Part shown: positions 55,305 through 64,000 of the stretch, piece by piece
Layout: every line of letters starts with the position of its first letter
How positions within the stretch are numbered: the stretch's first letter is position 1
Source of the DNA: an uncultured Christensenella sp.
Lineage (GTDB): Bacteria; Bacillota; Clostridia; Christensenellales; UBA3700
Assembly (NCBI GenBank): GCA_949287655.1
Contig: CASEHD010000003.1
Location: forward strand, 132,897-196,896
Direction: 5' to 3'
Length of the DNA: 64,000 nucleotides
Notes under the pieces: model-generated
What the model saw: only the letters and a program-made list of their open reading frames with translations
What the model was told of the DNA's origin: nothing
The model's database searches: none
Translations under genes and position numbers: made by a program

Positions 55305-56273
55305 TTAATTTTCGGTAATCCTGCTTTCGAGAGGGGCGTTTTGCTCCTCTCTTTTTTCATCTGTGGGCGTGTACTTGTCGAGCCACGCGCCCGCACGGTT
55401 GCACCACTTAGCCTTATCGAGCAAGTGGGCGACGGCGATTTTCGTGGACAAGTTCCAACCCGAAAACCAACCGGACACCCACGCCCAGGCTACGGGAACG
55501 AGTGAGACGATACACTCGACTGCCGTGGCGAACGTAAAGTCCTGCACCATTTCGACGGCGAAATTTGCTACGATGAGCATAAACACGACCGAGGTAAGCG
55601 CGCGACGGGTCTTTATCGCCTTGCGGACGGAATCCGCAGACGGCGCAATAAAATGTTCGCCCTTCGTTCCGACCGGGGACGTAAGCTGTAAAACGGAGAA
55701 AGACTTATAGCGCATCGTCTTGCAACGGAATATCGCCGCAATCTGGTGACGCTCAAAATAAGGTACTTTCACTTTCCTGCCTTTTGAGTTGACGACCTCT
55801 CGTCTACGCGCGCGTAGTTCGCGCATACTTGCATTGATATAGTCCGTTTCCCACTTTTCCCACGAAAGAGTCGCCGAGCCTATCACCGCCCTGCGACGGC
55901 TATTGAGTTCGATTTCACGCTGTTCCTGTACGAACTGATAAAGATACTCGATATTTTTGTTGTCGGTCAGCTTTTTATTTGCTTCCATAGCGGCGGCAAG
56001 CGCGGTTTTGTATATGTCTCCGCCCTGCCCTTTAAGTTCTCCGCTTCCCAGAGCGTTGGAATAGACGATATAGCCGCAGACCCACAAAAGGACGGTATTG
56101 TAAGCGAGGTCGGCAAGGTCGAATTCAATCGAGGTGTACAGCTTGACGTAGCTTGCAAGCGCGAGCACCAAAATAATGAACGCGTTGACAAGGCTGTACA
56201 GCGTGGATTTCATCGACTTTACCTCGAATTTATCGGGCTTGTCACTCGCCGTCTCTGTCTGAAATTTCTGCAT
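55305..56273 (-). CDS. Prophage four-helix membrane protein, unknown
   Basis: The 322-residue protein has two N-terminal hydrophobic helices (about 26-46 and 55-73), a long charged central region (about 80-220, rich in Arg/Lys/Glu, with ELRARRREVV and KGRKVKVPY) and two more helices (about 228-247 and 252-275). I do not recognise the family. Two starts are possible: 56273 with GGGAGG 10 nt upstream, overlapping the previous gene by 32 bp, and 56216 with GAGG 8 nt upstream and no overlap. It is the last gene before the prophage edge, a place where lysogenic-conversion genes are often found. Confidence 0.65.
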   Translation of the reverse strand: MQKFQTETASDKPDKFEVKSMKSTLYSLVNAFIILVLALASYVKLYTSIEFDLADLAYNTVLLWVCGYIVYSNALGSGELKGQGGDIYKTALAAAMEANKKLTDNKNIEYLYQFVQEQREIELNSRRRAVIGSATLSWEKWETDYINASMRELRARRREVVNSKGRKVKVPYFERHQIAAIFRCKTMRYKSFSVLQLTSPVGTKGEHFIAPSADSVRKAIKTRRALTSVVFMLIVANFAVEMVQDFTFATAVECIVSLVPVAWAWVSGWFSGWNLSTKIAVAHLLDKAKWCNRAGAWLDKYTPTDEKREEQNAPLESRITEN

Positions 56274-56640
56274 TTACGAAAAACCTCCCTCGTCTCAGAT
56301 AGTTGCCAATACCGCAAAGAAGCGCGCCCGCATAGTTCGCTATTGCCCCGACCAAAGCAACGATAAGCAACTCGTCTATGATTTTTGAGAGTGCCCACGT
56401 GCAAACAAAGACGAGCGTCCACAAAAGACAACTCGACGGGGATTTCAGCGCTATTTTAAGGTGATTGAAAAGCGGTATCAAGCAAAGAAGCGATACGAAA
56501 ATAAACATACCGCCGATTTGCGTACCAGGCACTTTCTCCGTCCATACGGGGAATTGAGTTGCCGCGGCTACAAGCGGGGCAAGGATTGACACCGCAAGCC
56601 CCGTGTAGTAAAGGATATGCCCCTTAGTCGTTCTTTTCAT
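56242..56640 (-). CDS. Prophage small membrane protein with about four helices
   Basis: The 132-residue protein is almost all hydrophobic: helices near 9-27, 43-58, 70-86 and 89-113, with a short charged end. It overlaps the 203-residue gene by 17 bp and is preceded by GAGG. It could be a holin by size and hydrophobicity, but no lysin lies beside it, and holins usually have one to three helices; unknown is the honest label. Confidence 0.6.
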   Translation of the reverse strand: MKRTTKGHILYYTGLAVSILAPLVAAATQFPVWTEKVPGTQIGGMFIFVSLLCLIPLFNHLKIALKSPSSCLLWTLVFVCTWALSKIIDELLIVALVGAIANYAGALLCGIGNYLRRGRFFVNAEISDRDGE

Positions 56641-57235
56641 CTGCGCTCACCTCGCTTTTGGTATATCCGAGCGCGGCGTTCATTTCGCCGAGTACGTTGT
56701 TTTTGCTTTCGTCAGGCAGATTTGAATAGTTTATAAGGGTCGACAGAGTTCTGAAAAGCGCGGCGTTCTTCTCTTCTGCGGATTTAGACTTGTCAAGCAA
56801 AGTTGCCAGGTTTGTACTCGTATCGTTTTTCATAGTCTCTATGCTCAGCTTTAAATTGCCGACCTCGTCCACAAGTGCGTTATATGCCGTTTTCAGTTGT
56901 TCATTATTTACGTTTGCTGTCTTTATAGCTTTAAAAAGCTGTGCGCCCTTTACCGCAAGCGCGATCACCGCAGATACAAAACTCACGCCGCCCGCACCTG
57001 CAAGCGCGTACGCGACAGCCGTAAACCACGACAGAGCCTCGCTTCCCGCTTCCTGTATCTTATCGGTAATAGACGGCTCGACGGTTTCGTTGTCCTCTGC
57101 GGGGGTTTCGTCAACGGTTTCGTCTGTGACGGGTTCGTCGGGGTTGGTCGCGAGTTCTTCCGCAACTACGACTGTGCAACAAAGAACGCTTATCGCAAGG
57201 ACAAGCGCAAGGATAATAAGTATTTTCTTTTTCAT
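56624..57235 (-). CDS. Prophage secreted or membrane protein with signal peptide and helical C-terminus
   Basis: A signal peptide (KKKILIILALVLAISVLCC...VVVAEE) is followed by a Glu/Thr/Pro-rich acidic linker (about 27-65), one hydrophobic helix (about 73-95, FTAVAYALAGAGGVSFVSAVIALAV) and a helical, coiled-coil-like remainder. AGGAG lies 7 nt before the ATG. The combination resembles phage-encoded surface or superinfection proteins, but no family is recognised. Confidence 0.6.
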   Translation of the reverse strand: MKKKILIILALVLAISVLCCTVVVAEELATNPDEPVTDETVDETPAEDNETVEPSITDKIQEAGSEALSWFTAVAYALAGAGGVSFVSAVIALAVKGAQLFKAIKTANVNNEQLKTAYNALVDEVGNLKLSIETMKNDTSTNLATLLDKSKSAEEKNAALFRTLSTLINYSNLPDESKNNVLGEMNAALGYTKSEVSADEKND

Positions 57236-57248
57236 TGTTTATCTCCTG

Positions 57249-57938
57249 TTAAAACAAGCCGAGTGTGAACGACTTGCTGATTTTTTCGAGTAAAGCGGTC
57301 TGCTTTTCGAGTTTTTCGGTAACGGCGTTGTATTTCGCCTCGTAGTCCTTTTGTGCTTCTTCCGTCTTGCGTTCGACCTCTGCGAGCCTTTCGAGAATAT
57401 CGTTCGCCTGAGCGTTCGCCGTAAAGCGATTTTTGTTTTCCTCAAAGTAAGAGCGGATTTCGAGCGCTTCGCAGACGACTTTTTTCGCGGGTTCATTTAT
57501 ATATATATCTATATAAAGTATGCCCGCGGACAGCGTATTCGTCGGGATATTCGCCATACCGTTTTTAAGGCTGACAGAGTGCGACAGCCTCGTATTTATG
57601 CGGTAAACAATCTTTCCGTTAAGACTGTCGCCGTCCTTAATTTTGAGCCTGAAAACGCCGTTCTCGTCGTTGACGATATTTCCGTTAAGGGAGCGTGCGA
57701 TGCTTCCCGCTATTACAAAGTCAAGCGTTTGCATTTTCGTCGGTATCTTGATACCGCTTTTACGGGCGAACGCAAAAATAGCGACAAGCGCGTGATTGAG
57801 TTCGTCGCCGATAATCTCTGCGAGCTTCTCTCTGTCCTCGTCGGGAACAGAGCGCCCGATATAATTTTCGACGGTCTCCATTTCGCTTTTTGCAATGTAA
57901 GCGAGACTTTTAAGCTGTTCTATCGTGATTTCGTCCAT
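57249..57938 (-). CDS. Prophage protein of unknown function with a C-terminal coiled coil
   Basis: The start at 57938 is set by GGAGG 5 nt upstream; the frame stays open 57 bp further into the preceding gene. The 229-residue product has a mixed N-terminal domain (EKLAEIIGDELNHALVAIFAF, then beta-rich GNIVNDENGVFRLKIKDGDSLNGK) and a coiled coil at about 175-225. Position after the fibre gene suggests a baseplate or lysis accessory. No family recognised. Confidence 0.6.
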   Translation of the reverse strand: MDEITIEQLKSLAYIAKSEMETVENYIGRSVPDEDREKLAEIIGDELNHALVAIFAFARKSGIKIPTKMQTLDFVIAGSIARSLNGNIVNDENGVFRLKIKDGDSLNGKIVYRINTRLSHSVSLKNGMANIPTNTLSAGILYIDIYINEPAKKVVCEALEIRSYFEENKNRFTANAQANDILERLAEVERKTEEAQKDYEAKYNAVTEKLEKQTALLEKISKSFTLGLF

Positions 57939-57939
57939 A

Positions 57940-58359
57940 TTAACCTCCGTATATTTCCGCCTTAGCGGTTGCTTTGCATTGTTCGCAGTACTCATAGTAT
58001 TCTGCGTATTCTTCGGGCTTGTCCGCTTGCTGACGCATTATCGCGAGTTCCTGTGAGAGCGTGTATTTTGTGCGGATAAGCGCGTTTACCCTGTTTTCGT
58101 ACTCGGTGCGGAGCTGTTCGTCCGTTTTCGGTGCGGGCGGTATCATCTGCACCGTGCCGTCTGCCGCGGGCTTCATAGTATAGCCCTCTGCTCTCAACGC
58201 GCGGAATTCTGTGAGCTGTTCCTCGCTGTATTCGACGAGCGGCGAAAAGGCGGGGTCGTCTATCTCGATAACCTCGCCCGTTTCATTGAGTTGCTGTATC
58301 TTTTTCGGTTGCTTTTGTTCGGGCACAAAAGCGTTCTGAATAGGGTCGTAAAAAGCCAT
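57940..58359 (-). CDS. Prophage small protein after the fibre gene
   Basis: The 139-residue protein begins MAFYDPIQNAFVPEQKQPKK and has a C-terminal helical domain rich in Glu, Tyr and Gln. It follows the fibre gene by 13 bp and has a strong AAAGGAG site. By position it may be a tail-fibre chaperone or XkdX-like accessory; sequence alone does not show this. Confidence 0.65.
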   Translation of the reverse strand: MAFYDPIQNAFVPEQKQPKKIQQLNETGEVIEIDDPAFSPLVEYSEEQLTEFRALRAEGYTMKPAADGTVQMIPPAPKTDEQLRTEYENRVNALIRTKYTLSQELAIMRQQADKPEEYAEYYEYCEQCKATAKAEIYGG

Positions 58360-58372
58360 TATTTGTCTCCTT

Positions 58373-60721
58373 TTATGCGATTTTTTTATACCAAACGGTA
58401 GTTATGTCTAAGTCTGTAGAATTTGCGTACGCCTGAACTCCTGTCCCGCCCTGGACAACATAACAAGCGTAAGCATTCAATCCACCTTGATAATAAACAG
58501 TTGAACCCTGCCCTAAAATTTCACCCATAAAAAACCAAAAAATAGGGGTATTTCCACCACCATTAGAAGTTTCAAGTTTCATAAGATACACGCTATGAGG
58601 TGGTAAATTGCTCGCTGGGTTTCCCTCTGTCCACCCATTTGCTATCGAGGGGGTCAGCGTGGTAGGGTCTACTGCTAGGACAGTTTTCCAATTTGTCCAA
58701 GTGCTACCAATTCCATACCTACATACTTTTATTTGACTTGATATTGCAGGGTTTGTTGAACCTGCCGCGACAGCCTCTTGATAAACACAATAATCTGCGG
58801 TCCATCCTTTTTCGGATTTTAATAAAATGAAAGATGTTCCTGTAAAATATTGTTCTACACCGATGTCCGAGGCATTTTTAAATTCATAAAATGTTCTTTT
58901 TCCTGCGTAATCAGACGGTAGCGGCGTTGTTCCTCTTGTGTCGACAATAGTATTTCCTCCCGAAATCAAACTTGAATACGTTCCGTTTTGATTTGCAACC
59001 TGATTACCGTTTTGATATACGCCAGCCGTTGTATTTATTCCACAATCTTGTGGGATATCTATTTCTACCGATTTTCCGTCCGAGGGTGTAACTGTTGTAT
59101 CTGCGGTTGTGTTGATTTCGGCTATCACCCCTCCAGGTCGAGATGAAACAACAGAAACAAAATATACATTTCCGTCACCAGTCGGATACGGAACATAGAT
59201 TTGAAGCGGAGAATTGCCACTTTCACCATATAAATATCTTAACTTAAACCCCGACGTCTGACCCTGAGACGACAAAACAGTTAAAACCGACTTCCCATAG
59301 CCCGTTTGCGAAAAAGCAAAATTAACGCTGAGCGGCTGGTTACTTTCATAACTGTGATTAACGGTAATTAGTGCGCTTGCCCCGTTCAATATCTCGCAAC
59401 TTGCAATAGTAAACCAACCGCCGCCATTCGGTATATATGCCTGTGCATTTGATATAAAATTATATTCGCTTTTTTTTGCATACGTGTTCTGAATATTATT
59501 CCCGTCCCCGTCATTCGTGGCGCTCTGTGCTGTCGTTGCCGTGGTCGCGCTCTGTGCAGATACAGCCGTTTGAGCGTTCTGCGCATTCGTAGCGTTCGGC
59601 ACGGTCGTGGTACCATTAACGATATTCGATATAGCCGTCGCGTTCTCGGTTATCTGCGTTTGCGGGTCGCTGTTAAAATTAACCTCGATTTGCGAAACGC
59701 CGTTTATCTTTATCGTTGTTCCCGAGGTAGCGGAGACTGTGCCGATGAGTTCCCACGCCGAGCCGTTCCACAAATACTCAGAGTAAAGGTCTCCCGACGT
59801 GCTGTCCGCTTTCGGCACAAGGTAGATTTTTCCCGTGTCTCCCGTTTCTGGCAGGGTCTGCACTATCTCAATTATAGAGTAGTTCGAGAGAGCCTGATTG
59901 GTGTAATTCTGCGCCGCCGCAAGCGTATTTGCATTTCCTGTCGAAAGTTCGGTTTTCGTTGCATAGGTATCTTTGATATTGTTACCGTCGCCGTCGCTGG
60001 TCGCGCTCTCCGCGCTTGTCGCAGAATTTGCAGAATCGGATTTTGCAACAATGGTCGTACCGCTGACTATGCCTTCAATAGCCGCCGTATTACTCGCCGC
60101 CGAACTTTCCGCCTGATTCGCGGTTTCGAGTGCTTCACTTGCGTTATCGTTCGCGGTTTTAATTTGCGAGGCGTAACCGTTTGCGGTTTCCTGCGCCTCG
60201 TTCGCCGTCTGCTGTGCTTCGTTTGCGGTCGTTACCGCCGTGCTTGCGTTGCTGTTCGCCGTGGCGACGTCTGCTTCAATAGCCGATACTTGCCCCTGTA
60301 ACTTTGCAATATTCGCGCTGTTCTGCTGTATGTACTGCAATACCAGCGTCCATTCGTCCTGCGACGGGACGTCGGGAAGCACGGGCAAAGTCGTCTCTTC
60401 AATGGTAAAAGGTACGGACTGCGAGGCGATTACCTGTCCCGTTTGCGTCGTCGCCGTTATGCTGACGGAAGCCGCGCCCGCCTCGTTGGTGATAGCCGAC
60501 GATATGGTGTACTGCCACACGACAAGATTGTTCTCGCTGTCTTGTACATACGTCATCGGCGCAGACGCAGTCGTCCCGTTCGGCAGAGTGAACCCGACCT
60601 GTAAAACGGTCGTGTTCGGGAACGGAGCTATTACGTAAACGTCCGCAACGTTGCTACCCTGATAAACGTGAGACGGCTCCAACATTGTAGCGGTGCCGTC
60701 TGCTCTTAAAGATATTATCAT
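58373..60721 (-). CDS. Prophage BppU-like baseplate and receptor-binding fibre
   Basis: The start at 60721 (GGAGAG 5 nt upstream) replaces a longer open frame. Residues 1-110 are a BppU N-terminal-type beta domain (LEPSHVYQGSNVADVYVIAPFP), 130-205 a trimeric coiled coil of Ala/Asn/Thr heptads, then two linker units sharing the pattern DGDGNNI-TYA-K-E, and a C-terminal beta-rich receptor domain of about 300 residues with a 'VVQGGTGVQAY' finish. BppU proteins join the baseplate to the receptor-binding module in siphophages. This is the most likely host-range determinant. Confidence 0.8.
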   Translation of the reverse strand: MIISLRADGTATMLEPSHVYQGSNVADVYVIAPFPNTTVLQVGFTLPNGTTASAPMTYVQDSENNLVVWQYTISSAITNEAGAASVSITATTQTGQVIASQSVPFTIEETTLPVLPDVPSQDEWTLVLQYIQQNSANIAKLQGQVSAIEADVATANSNASTAVTTANEAQQTANEAQETANGYASQIKTANDNASEALETANQAESSAASNTAAIEGIVSGTTIVAKSDSANSATSAESATSDGDGNNIKDTYATKTELSTGNANTLAAAQNYTNQALSNYSIIEIVQTLPETGDTGKIYLVPKADSTSGDLYSEYLWNGSAWELIGTVSATSGTTIKINGVSQIEVNFNSDPQTQITENATAISNIVNGTTTVPNATNAQNAQTAVSAQSATTATTAQSATNDGDGNNIQNTYAKKSEYNFISNAQAYIPNGGGWFTIASCEILNGASALITVNHSYESNQPLSVNFAFSQTGYGKSVLTVLSSQGQTSGFKLRYLYGESGNSPLQIYVPYPTGDGNVYFVSVVSSRPGGVIAEINTTADTTVTPSDGKSVEIDIPQDCGINTTAGVYQNGNQVANQNGTYSSLISGGNTIVDTRGTTPLPSDYAGKRTFYEFKNASDIGVEQYFTGTSFILLKSEKGWTADYCVYQEAVAAGSTNPAISSQIKVCRYGIGSTWTNWKTVLAVDPTTLTPSIANGWTEGNPASNLPPHSVYLMKLETSNGGGNTPIFWFFMGEILGQGSTVYYQGGLNAYACYVVQGGTGVQAYANSTDLDITTVWYKKIA

Positions 60722-60735
60722 TGTTTCTCTCCTTT

Positions 60736-63438
60736 TTATATTGCCTGAAAATTGAGGTCGATATACGTATTGTTCGCGGTTGCACCCGCGGCGATATCCA
60801 CGTTCTGACCGATAAGTATCGCGCCGTCTTCTTCGTGAACGACAGCCCACGACTGCGCCGCTGTGCCGGTCGTATTCGTTACGCCCGCGATTTGCACATA
60901 AGCCTGTACCGTGAAAAGTCCTTTATTATAAACCGACGTTACGGTCGGAGCGGTGACCTTGTAAGTCGTTATATCCGCGAGCGGTATAGTTTCCTGATTA
61001 TATTTCAATTTGTACGGTAAGCACACGTAAACGGGTGTATTTACGTCGAGCGAGCTTTTATAACCTGCGACGAGTGCGTTACGCGACCCGAGCGCGTTTC
61101 CCACGATATATCCCGCCGTATTCGTCATAAAGTGTATCTGCGTATCAACGGATATCTGCTCGCCGCCGTTCTTGTCTACGACGTTAGACAGCGAAAGAAC
61201 GGGCTTGTCCAACGGAGAGTCCAGACTCGAAAACACGGTCGGGTCAATCGTCGGAAGTTGGTCGCAGAAGCCCGCCTCGCTTTCGGTCGATATCTGGTCG
61301 TCATACGTCAGTTTAGACAAAGCTACCGCGATTGAAGAATATGAGTAGTAGTCCATTTTAAGGCGATAAAACCGTCCTATTTCGTCCGCATAAGGAACAG
61401 CACGTTGTAGCTTTTGTGCCGCTCCGCCCGACGTATACGAGCAATATACCGCTTGATTTCCCGCCGAGTAGTTGTCCGCAAAGCTGAAATATAGCGCGCT
61501 CGACTTGCCAAAGCCGTTAGCTGATACCGAGTGTATCGTCGGGGACTGTATCTGGTTTCCGTTTTTGTCGTACGCAGTCGCTATGACGCATTGTATTTTT
61601 GATATAACAGGCGCGACAGTATCTTTCTGAAACGTTGAAGCGAATATCTGCGTTGTGTACTCCGTGATAGTCGTGCTAGCCGAATGGTACGCGGGCGCAC
61701 TGTCTCCGATCACCGCCGAGAACGAGTAATTGAGCGCTCTTTGCACGCTCTGCTTCTCGCTTACCTCGTAAAAACGCTTTGTCGAGTTGATACCTATATA
61801 CTCGCTTAAACGGTTGTATTTCGTAACGTAAATCGTCACTTTTATGTGCGTTATCTCGAAAGCGTAGTTAACTTGCGTGATGATTTCGTCACCGATTGTC
61901 ATACCTTTACGCGGCAAGTCCGCGACCCGATAGACCTTGTAGGTCAGCACTCTGACGGGGTTGCCTATCTTTTGGAGCTGAGCCGCCGCGTTGTCGCCGA
62001 GGTTTTTACAGTCGGCTATGTTCGTAGACGGATTATAGAACAGCACGTTAGAGGTCGGGAAGCCGTCCGTCAAGTCGGGTTTATACTGTCTGAGCCTTCT
62101 TGTCGTGATAGGCGTGTATTTGACCTGATAAGCAAAGCACGCGATACCGTTCGACTTGTCGTAGTCGTTGCCTTTGCGCTTAGCGATCGCCACCGCCGCA
62201 AAATCCGCGACCGCCGCGTCAATATTCGTTGCCGTCTCGCGTTTAAGCGTAAGTCCGTAAAGGTTCGGCTGACCCTGCACGTAATAAAACGCGTACTGTT
62301 TCGCCGTCGGAAAATCGCCCGTATAAGAGGTCAAATTGTCGTACTGTGATTTCTCGAATATGTACGGGGTAATGTCGCCCACCGGGAACTGACCCGAGGC
62401 AACGTACGCCTGCGTTACGCGCTCAATGCTCCATATCGGGAACTCAGTCGGGATAATTGCCGCGTTGTCGTTGATTACGAGGTCTGCGCTCTCCGTCCTT
62501 ACCGTCTGCGGGAACGGCTGTTCAACGCTCCCGCCCGTAGAGTTGTCAACGAGATTGTCCGCGTAAATCTCAAAGCCGCCGCAATAACTCTCCGCGTCCT
62601 GCGTGGACGAATAGTCGATATATCCGTCTAAGTCCACTTGCGCCGAGGGTGTCCACTCCGTGGTGTTCGTCAAAAGGTCGTACGAAACGATAGTAAAATT
62701 CCCGCTACTGTCCTGTTTCAGTACGGGCAGCCCCTGCACGTTTCCGTACCCGCCTATCTCCAAAAGAGCCTCGTAAAGGTTCTTGCGCGTGATACAGAAC
62801 TCCGGCGCGGGAATAGCGTTCAGCATATCGTACAGGTCGGGGTCGAGCGTGTAATACCCGTTACGGTTTCCGAGACCCGCGTCGAGTATGCGTTCGATGA
62901 CCGTTGCTATCGTGTACGGTGTGGACGGCTCTATGTTGGAAACAGCGGTAAAATTATACGTTGCCGTTTCTGTGCCGCCTGTTTCTGTATTATATTGATA
63001 CTGTACTTTATATTGTCCTACACTGTTTAAAGTGATTATAGACAAAGTGTTTCCGCTTGTTGTACTTGTAGAGCCTGTGTAAACAGTTTTACCGTCGGGG
63101 TCTATTACGGTGATAGTAGTTGCTACCGACGTGTAGCCCGGTCGAGAAGCAGCATTTGCTTCCCAAAAACAAAGTTCTTTTATAGACAAAGTGTTCCCGA
63201 AAATATTGTAATAGGACTGATTTTTTAATTCCCCTGCGCTGTCTGGCACTGGAAAATATCCTGTCCCTAGCCACTTTGCAAAAGAAAAAGCGACGCCCGT
63301 TACCTCTGTCGGTGTCGTATAAATTGCCTCGCTCAAATAGTCGTGTCCGAGCGCATTTTGAAAGGTCATCGTATCGACAGGTACTCTTTCGAGCAATTTT
63401 GCAACCTCTACAAGTTCTATTGTTTGATTATATAACAT
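60736..63438 (-). CDS. Prophage large tail or baseplate structural protein
   Basis: 900 residues, beginning MLYNQTIELVEVAKLLERVP, preceded by AAGGAAG 6 nt before the ATG. Segments RKNLYEALLEIGGYGNVQGLP, VLTYKVYRVADLPRKGMTIGDEI and a C-terminal PVYVCLPYKLKYNQETIPLADITTYKV look like the beta-rich folds of phage tail and minor structural proteins; the middle resembles the Tal/gp18-like baseplate hub. No peptidase motif found. It is 15 bp upstream of the fibre gene, so they are co-expressed. Confidence 0.75.
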   Translation of the reverse strand: MLYNQTIELVEVAKLLERVPVDTMTFQNALGHDYLSEAIYTTPTEVTGVAFSFAKWLGTGYFPVPDSAGELKNQSYYNIFGNTLSIKELCFWEANAASRPGYTSVATTITVIDPDGKTVYTGSTSTTSGNTLSIITLNSVGQYKVQYQYNTETGGTETATYNFTAVSNIEPSTPYTIATVIERILDAGLGNRNGYYTLDPDLYDMLNAIPAPEFCITRKNLYEALLEIGGYGNVQGLPVLKQDSSGNFTIVSYDLLTNTTEWTPSAQVDLDGYIDYSSTQDAESYCGGFEIYADNLVDNSTGGSVEQPFPQTVRTESADLVINDNAAIIPTEFPIWSIERVTQAYVASGQFPVGDITPYIFEKSQYDNLTSYTGDFPTAKQYAFYYVQGQPNLYGLTLKRETATNIDAAVADFAAVAIAKRKGNDYDKSNGIACFAYQVKYTPITTRRLRQYKPDLTDGFPTSNVLFYNPSTNIADCKNLGDNAAAQLQKIGNPVRVLTYKVYRVADLPRKGMTIGDEIITQVNYAFEITHIKVTIYVTKYNRLSEYIGINSTKRFYEVSEKQSVQRALNYSFSAVIGDSAPAYHSASTTITEYTTQIFASTFQKDTVAPVISKIQCVIATAYDKNGNQIQSPTIHSVSANGFGKSSALYFSFADNYSAGNQAVYCSYTSGGAAQKLQRAVPYADEIGRFYRLKMDYYSYSSIAVALSKLTYDDQISTESEAGFCDQLPTIDPTVFSSLDSPLDKPVLSLSNVVDKNGGEQISVDTQIHFMTNTAGYIVGNALGSRNALVAGYKSSLDVNTPVYVCLPYKLKYNQETIPLADITTYKVTAPTVTSVYNKGLFTVQAYVQIAGVTNTTGTAAQSWAVVHEEDGAILIGQNVDIAAGATANNTYIDLNFQAI

Positions 63439-63467
63439 TGATTTCTTCCTTTAAATTGTGCTATACT
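63438..63467 (+). promoter_or_regulatory. Promoter of the divergent membrane gene
   Basis: TTGATT (63438-63443), 18-bp spacer, TATACT (63462-63467), 20 bp before the ATG. It lies in the 48-bp gap between two divergent genes. Confidence 0.55.
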
Positions 63468-63486
63468 TAACGCGGAGGACTTACCT

Positions 63487-64000
63487 ATGCAAACCTTGAT
63501 AAATCTCTGCGGTAAATATAGAAAATGGATATATGCGTTTTTATCGCTTATTTTGATTTTAATTTTGTGTTTTCCCATTTCAAGAATTTATACGCAAGAA
63601 GGCACACATAATTATATTGAATTGCCGTTTTTTGCCTCACTGCCCATATGTTTAACAAACATAAGTTGGATTAATGAAGCATTAAGGGGAACCAAAATTT
63701 TAATAATTTTAGATATAATATCTTTCTGTGCTTTTGTGGTATTTGTAATATTACTCATAACATTTTGGATTTTTACCGCAAAAAAACGTAATTTCCCCTT
63801 TATTGTCACGTTTATCCCTGTTCTTGCGATTTACATATTGCAAGGCTTTATTTTCGTCGATCTTCCCGAAACGGAAATGCTCCCGAACGGCAATTCGCAT
63901 GAAACGTTATCATTGGTTTCATCTTTTACGCTTTCCCCACCCGCCATTGTCCTCATCGTCCTAATCTGCCTGTACGCTTTCGCTGTTCTGTTCGGTAAGC
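63487..64000 (+). CDS. Multi-helix membrane protein, partial, opposite to the late genes
   Basis: The frame is open from the ATG at 63487 (GCGGAGGA upstream, 8 nt spacing) to the window edge, at least 171 residues. Helices near 15-32, 80-100, 107-125 and 150-170 alternate with short loops. Codons in the first 100 residues are AT-rich, unlike the late genes around it, and it is the only plus-strand gene in the visible prophage; this is the profile of a 'moron' carried by the phage. Family unknown. Confidence 0.6.
   Translation, partial: MQTLINLCGKYRKWIYAFLSLILILILCFPISRIYTQEGTHNYIELPFFASLPICLTNISWINEALRGTKILIILDIISFCAFVVFVILLITFWIFTAKKRNFPFIVTFIPVLAIYILQGFIFVDLPETEMLPNGNSHETLSLVSSFTLSPPAIVLIVLICLYAFAVLFGK

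Larger units (their letters stand above)
55212..64000. mobile_element. Late-gene end of a prophage, extending beyond the window
   Basis: Seven minus-strand genes, closely packed or overlapping, include a large tail/baseplate protein and a BppU-like fibre protein, flanked by membrane proteins. It begins at the 3' end of a tRNA-Leu, a common integration site. Housekeeping genes stop exactly there. No integrase, terminase, portal, capsid, holin of a known family or endolysin is seen in this part. The outer att site and the rest lie past 64000. Confidence 0.8.

Overview
The window looks like a chromosomal contig from a moderate-GC, anaerobic, probably spore-forming Bacillota (Clostridia; a Christensenellales-type gut lineage would fit, but that is inference). 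Supporting signs are the large Bacillus/Clostridium-type SRP RNA, strong GGAGG Shine-Dalgarno sites, a CIRCE-like operator before groESL, a Thr T-box, a SepF/YlmE pair, a DivIVA-like protein, a YtxC-like protein next to thrS, a PdaB-like deacetylase and a BclA-like collagen protein. Most housekeeping genes lie on the minus strand.

Layout. 1-8.9 kb: tig-clpP-clpX (minus) diverge from rqcH (plus). Their two -35 boxes form one perfect 18-bp palindrome. Then rluD/lspA and sepF/yggS. 8.9-15 kb is gene-poor: a tandem OB-fold SSB-like gene, a PdaB-like deacetylase, the SRP RNA with consensus promoter and terminator, a SPOR-like membrane protein, and dCMP deaminase. 15.7-17.8 kb: groES-groEL under a promoter with a variant CIRCE. 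18-29 kb: divIVA-like, pncB, galK-lgt diverging from galT, dnaX-ebfC-recR, and a GPH-type sugar transporter. 29-34 kb: mazF-type toxin preceded by an unassigned structured small RNA or leader, then ygiQ-recX-nnrD as an overlapping operon whose start codon sits about 6 nt below its -10 box. 34-44 kb: purE-C-M-N-H-D-L, without purF. 44-50 kb: a DnaA-box cluster, gdhA diverging from a WYL regulator, thrS with a T-box, ytxC-like. 50-55 kb: a DUF4838-type lipoprotein, a collagen-repeat protein broken by a 50-bp tandem duplication, a small membrane protein, mscS and tRNA-Leu(GAG).

From just after the tRNA-Leu to the window end is the late end of a prophage: a tail/baseplate protein, a BppU-like receptor-binding fibre and five smaller genes, several of them membrane proteins, with a divergent membrane 'moron' gene running off the edge. 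The integrase, head genes and second att site are not in view.

I found no CRISPR array, no transposase, and no complete new defence or biosynthetic system. The best leads for something undescribed are the unassigned RNA at 29732-29846, the duplication-driven frameshift in the collagen gene, the shared trigger factor/RqcH promoter palindrome, the SRP RNA with a non-GGAA apical loop, and the uncharacterised prophage membrane genes.
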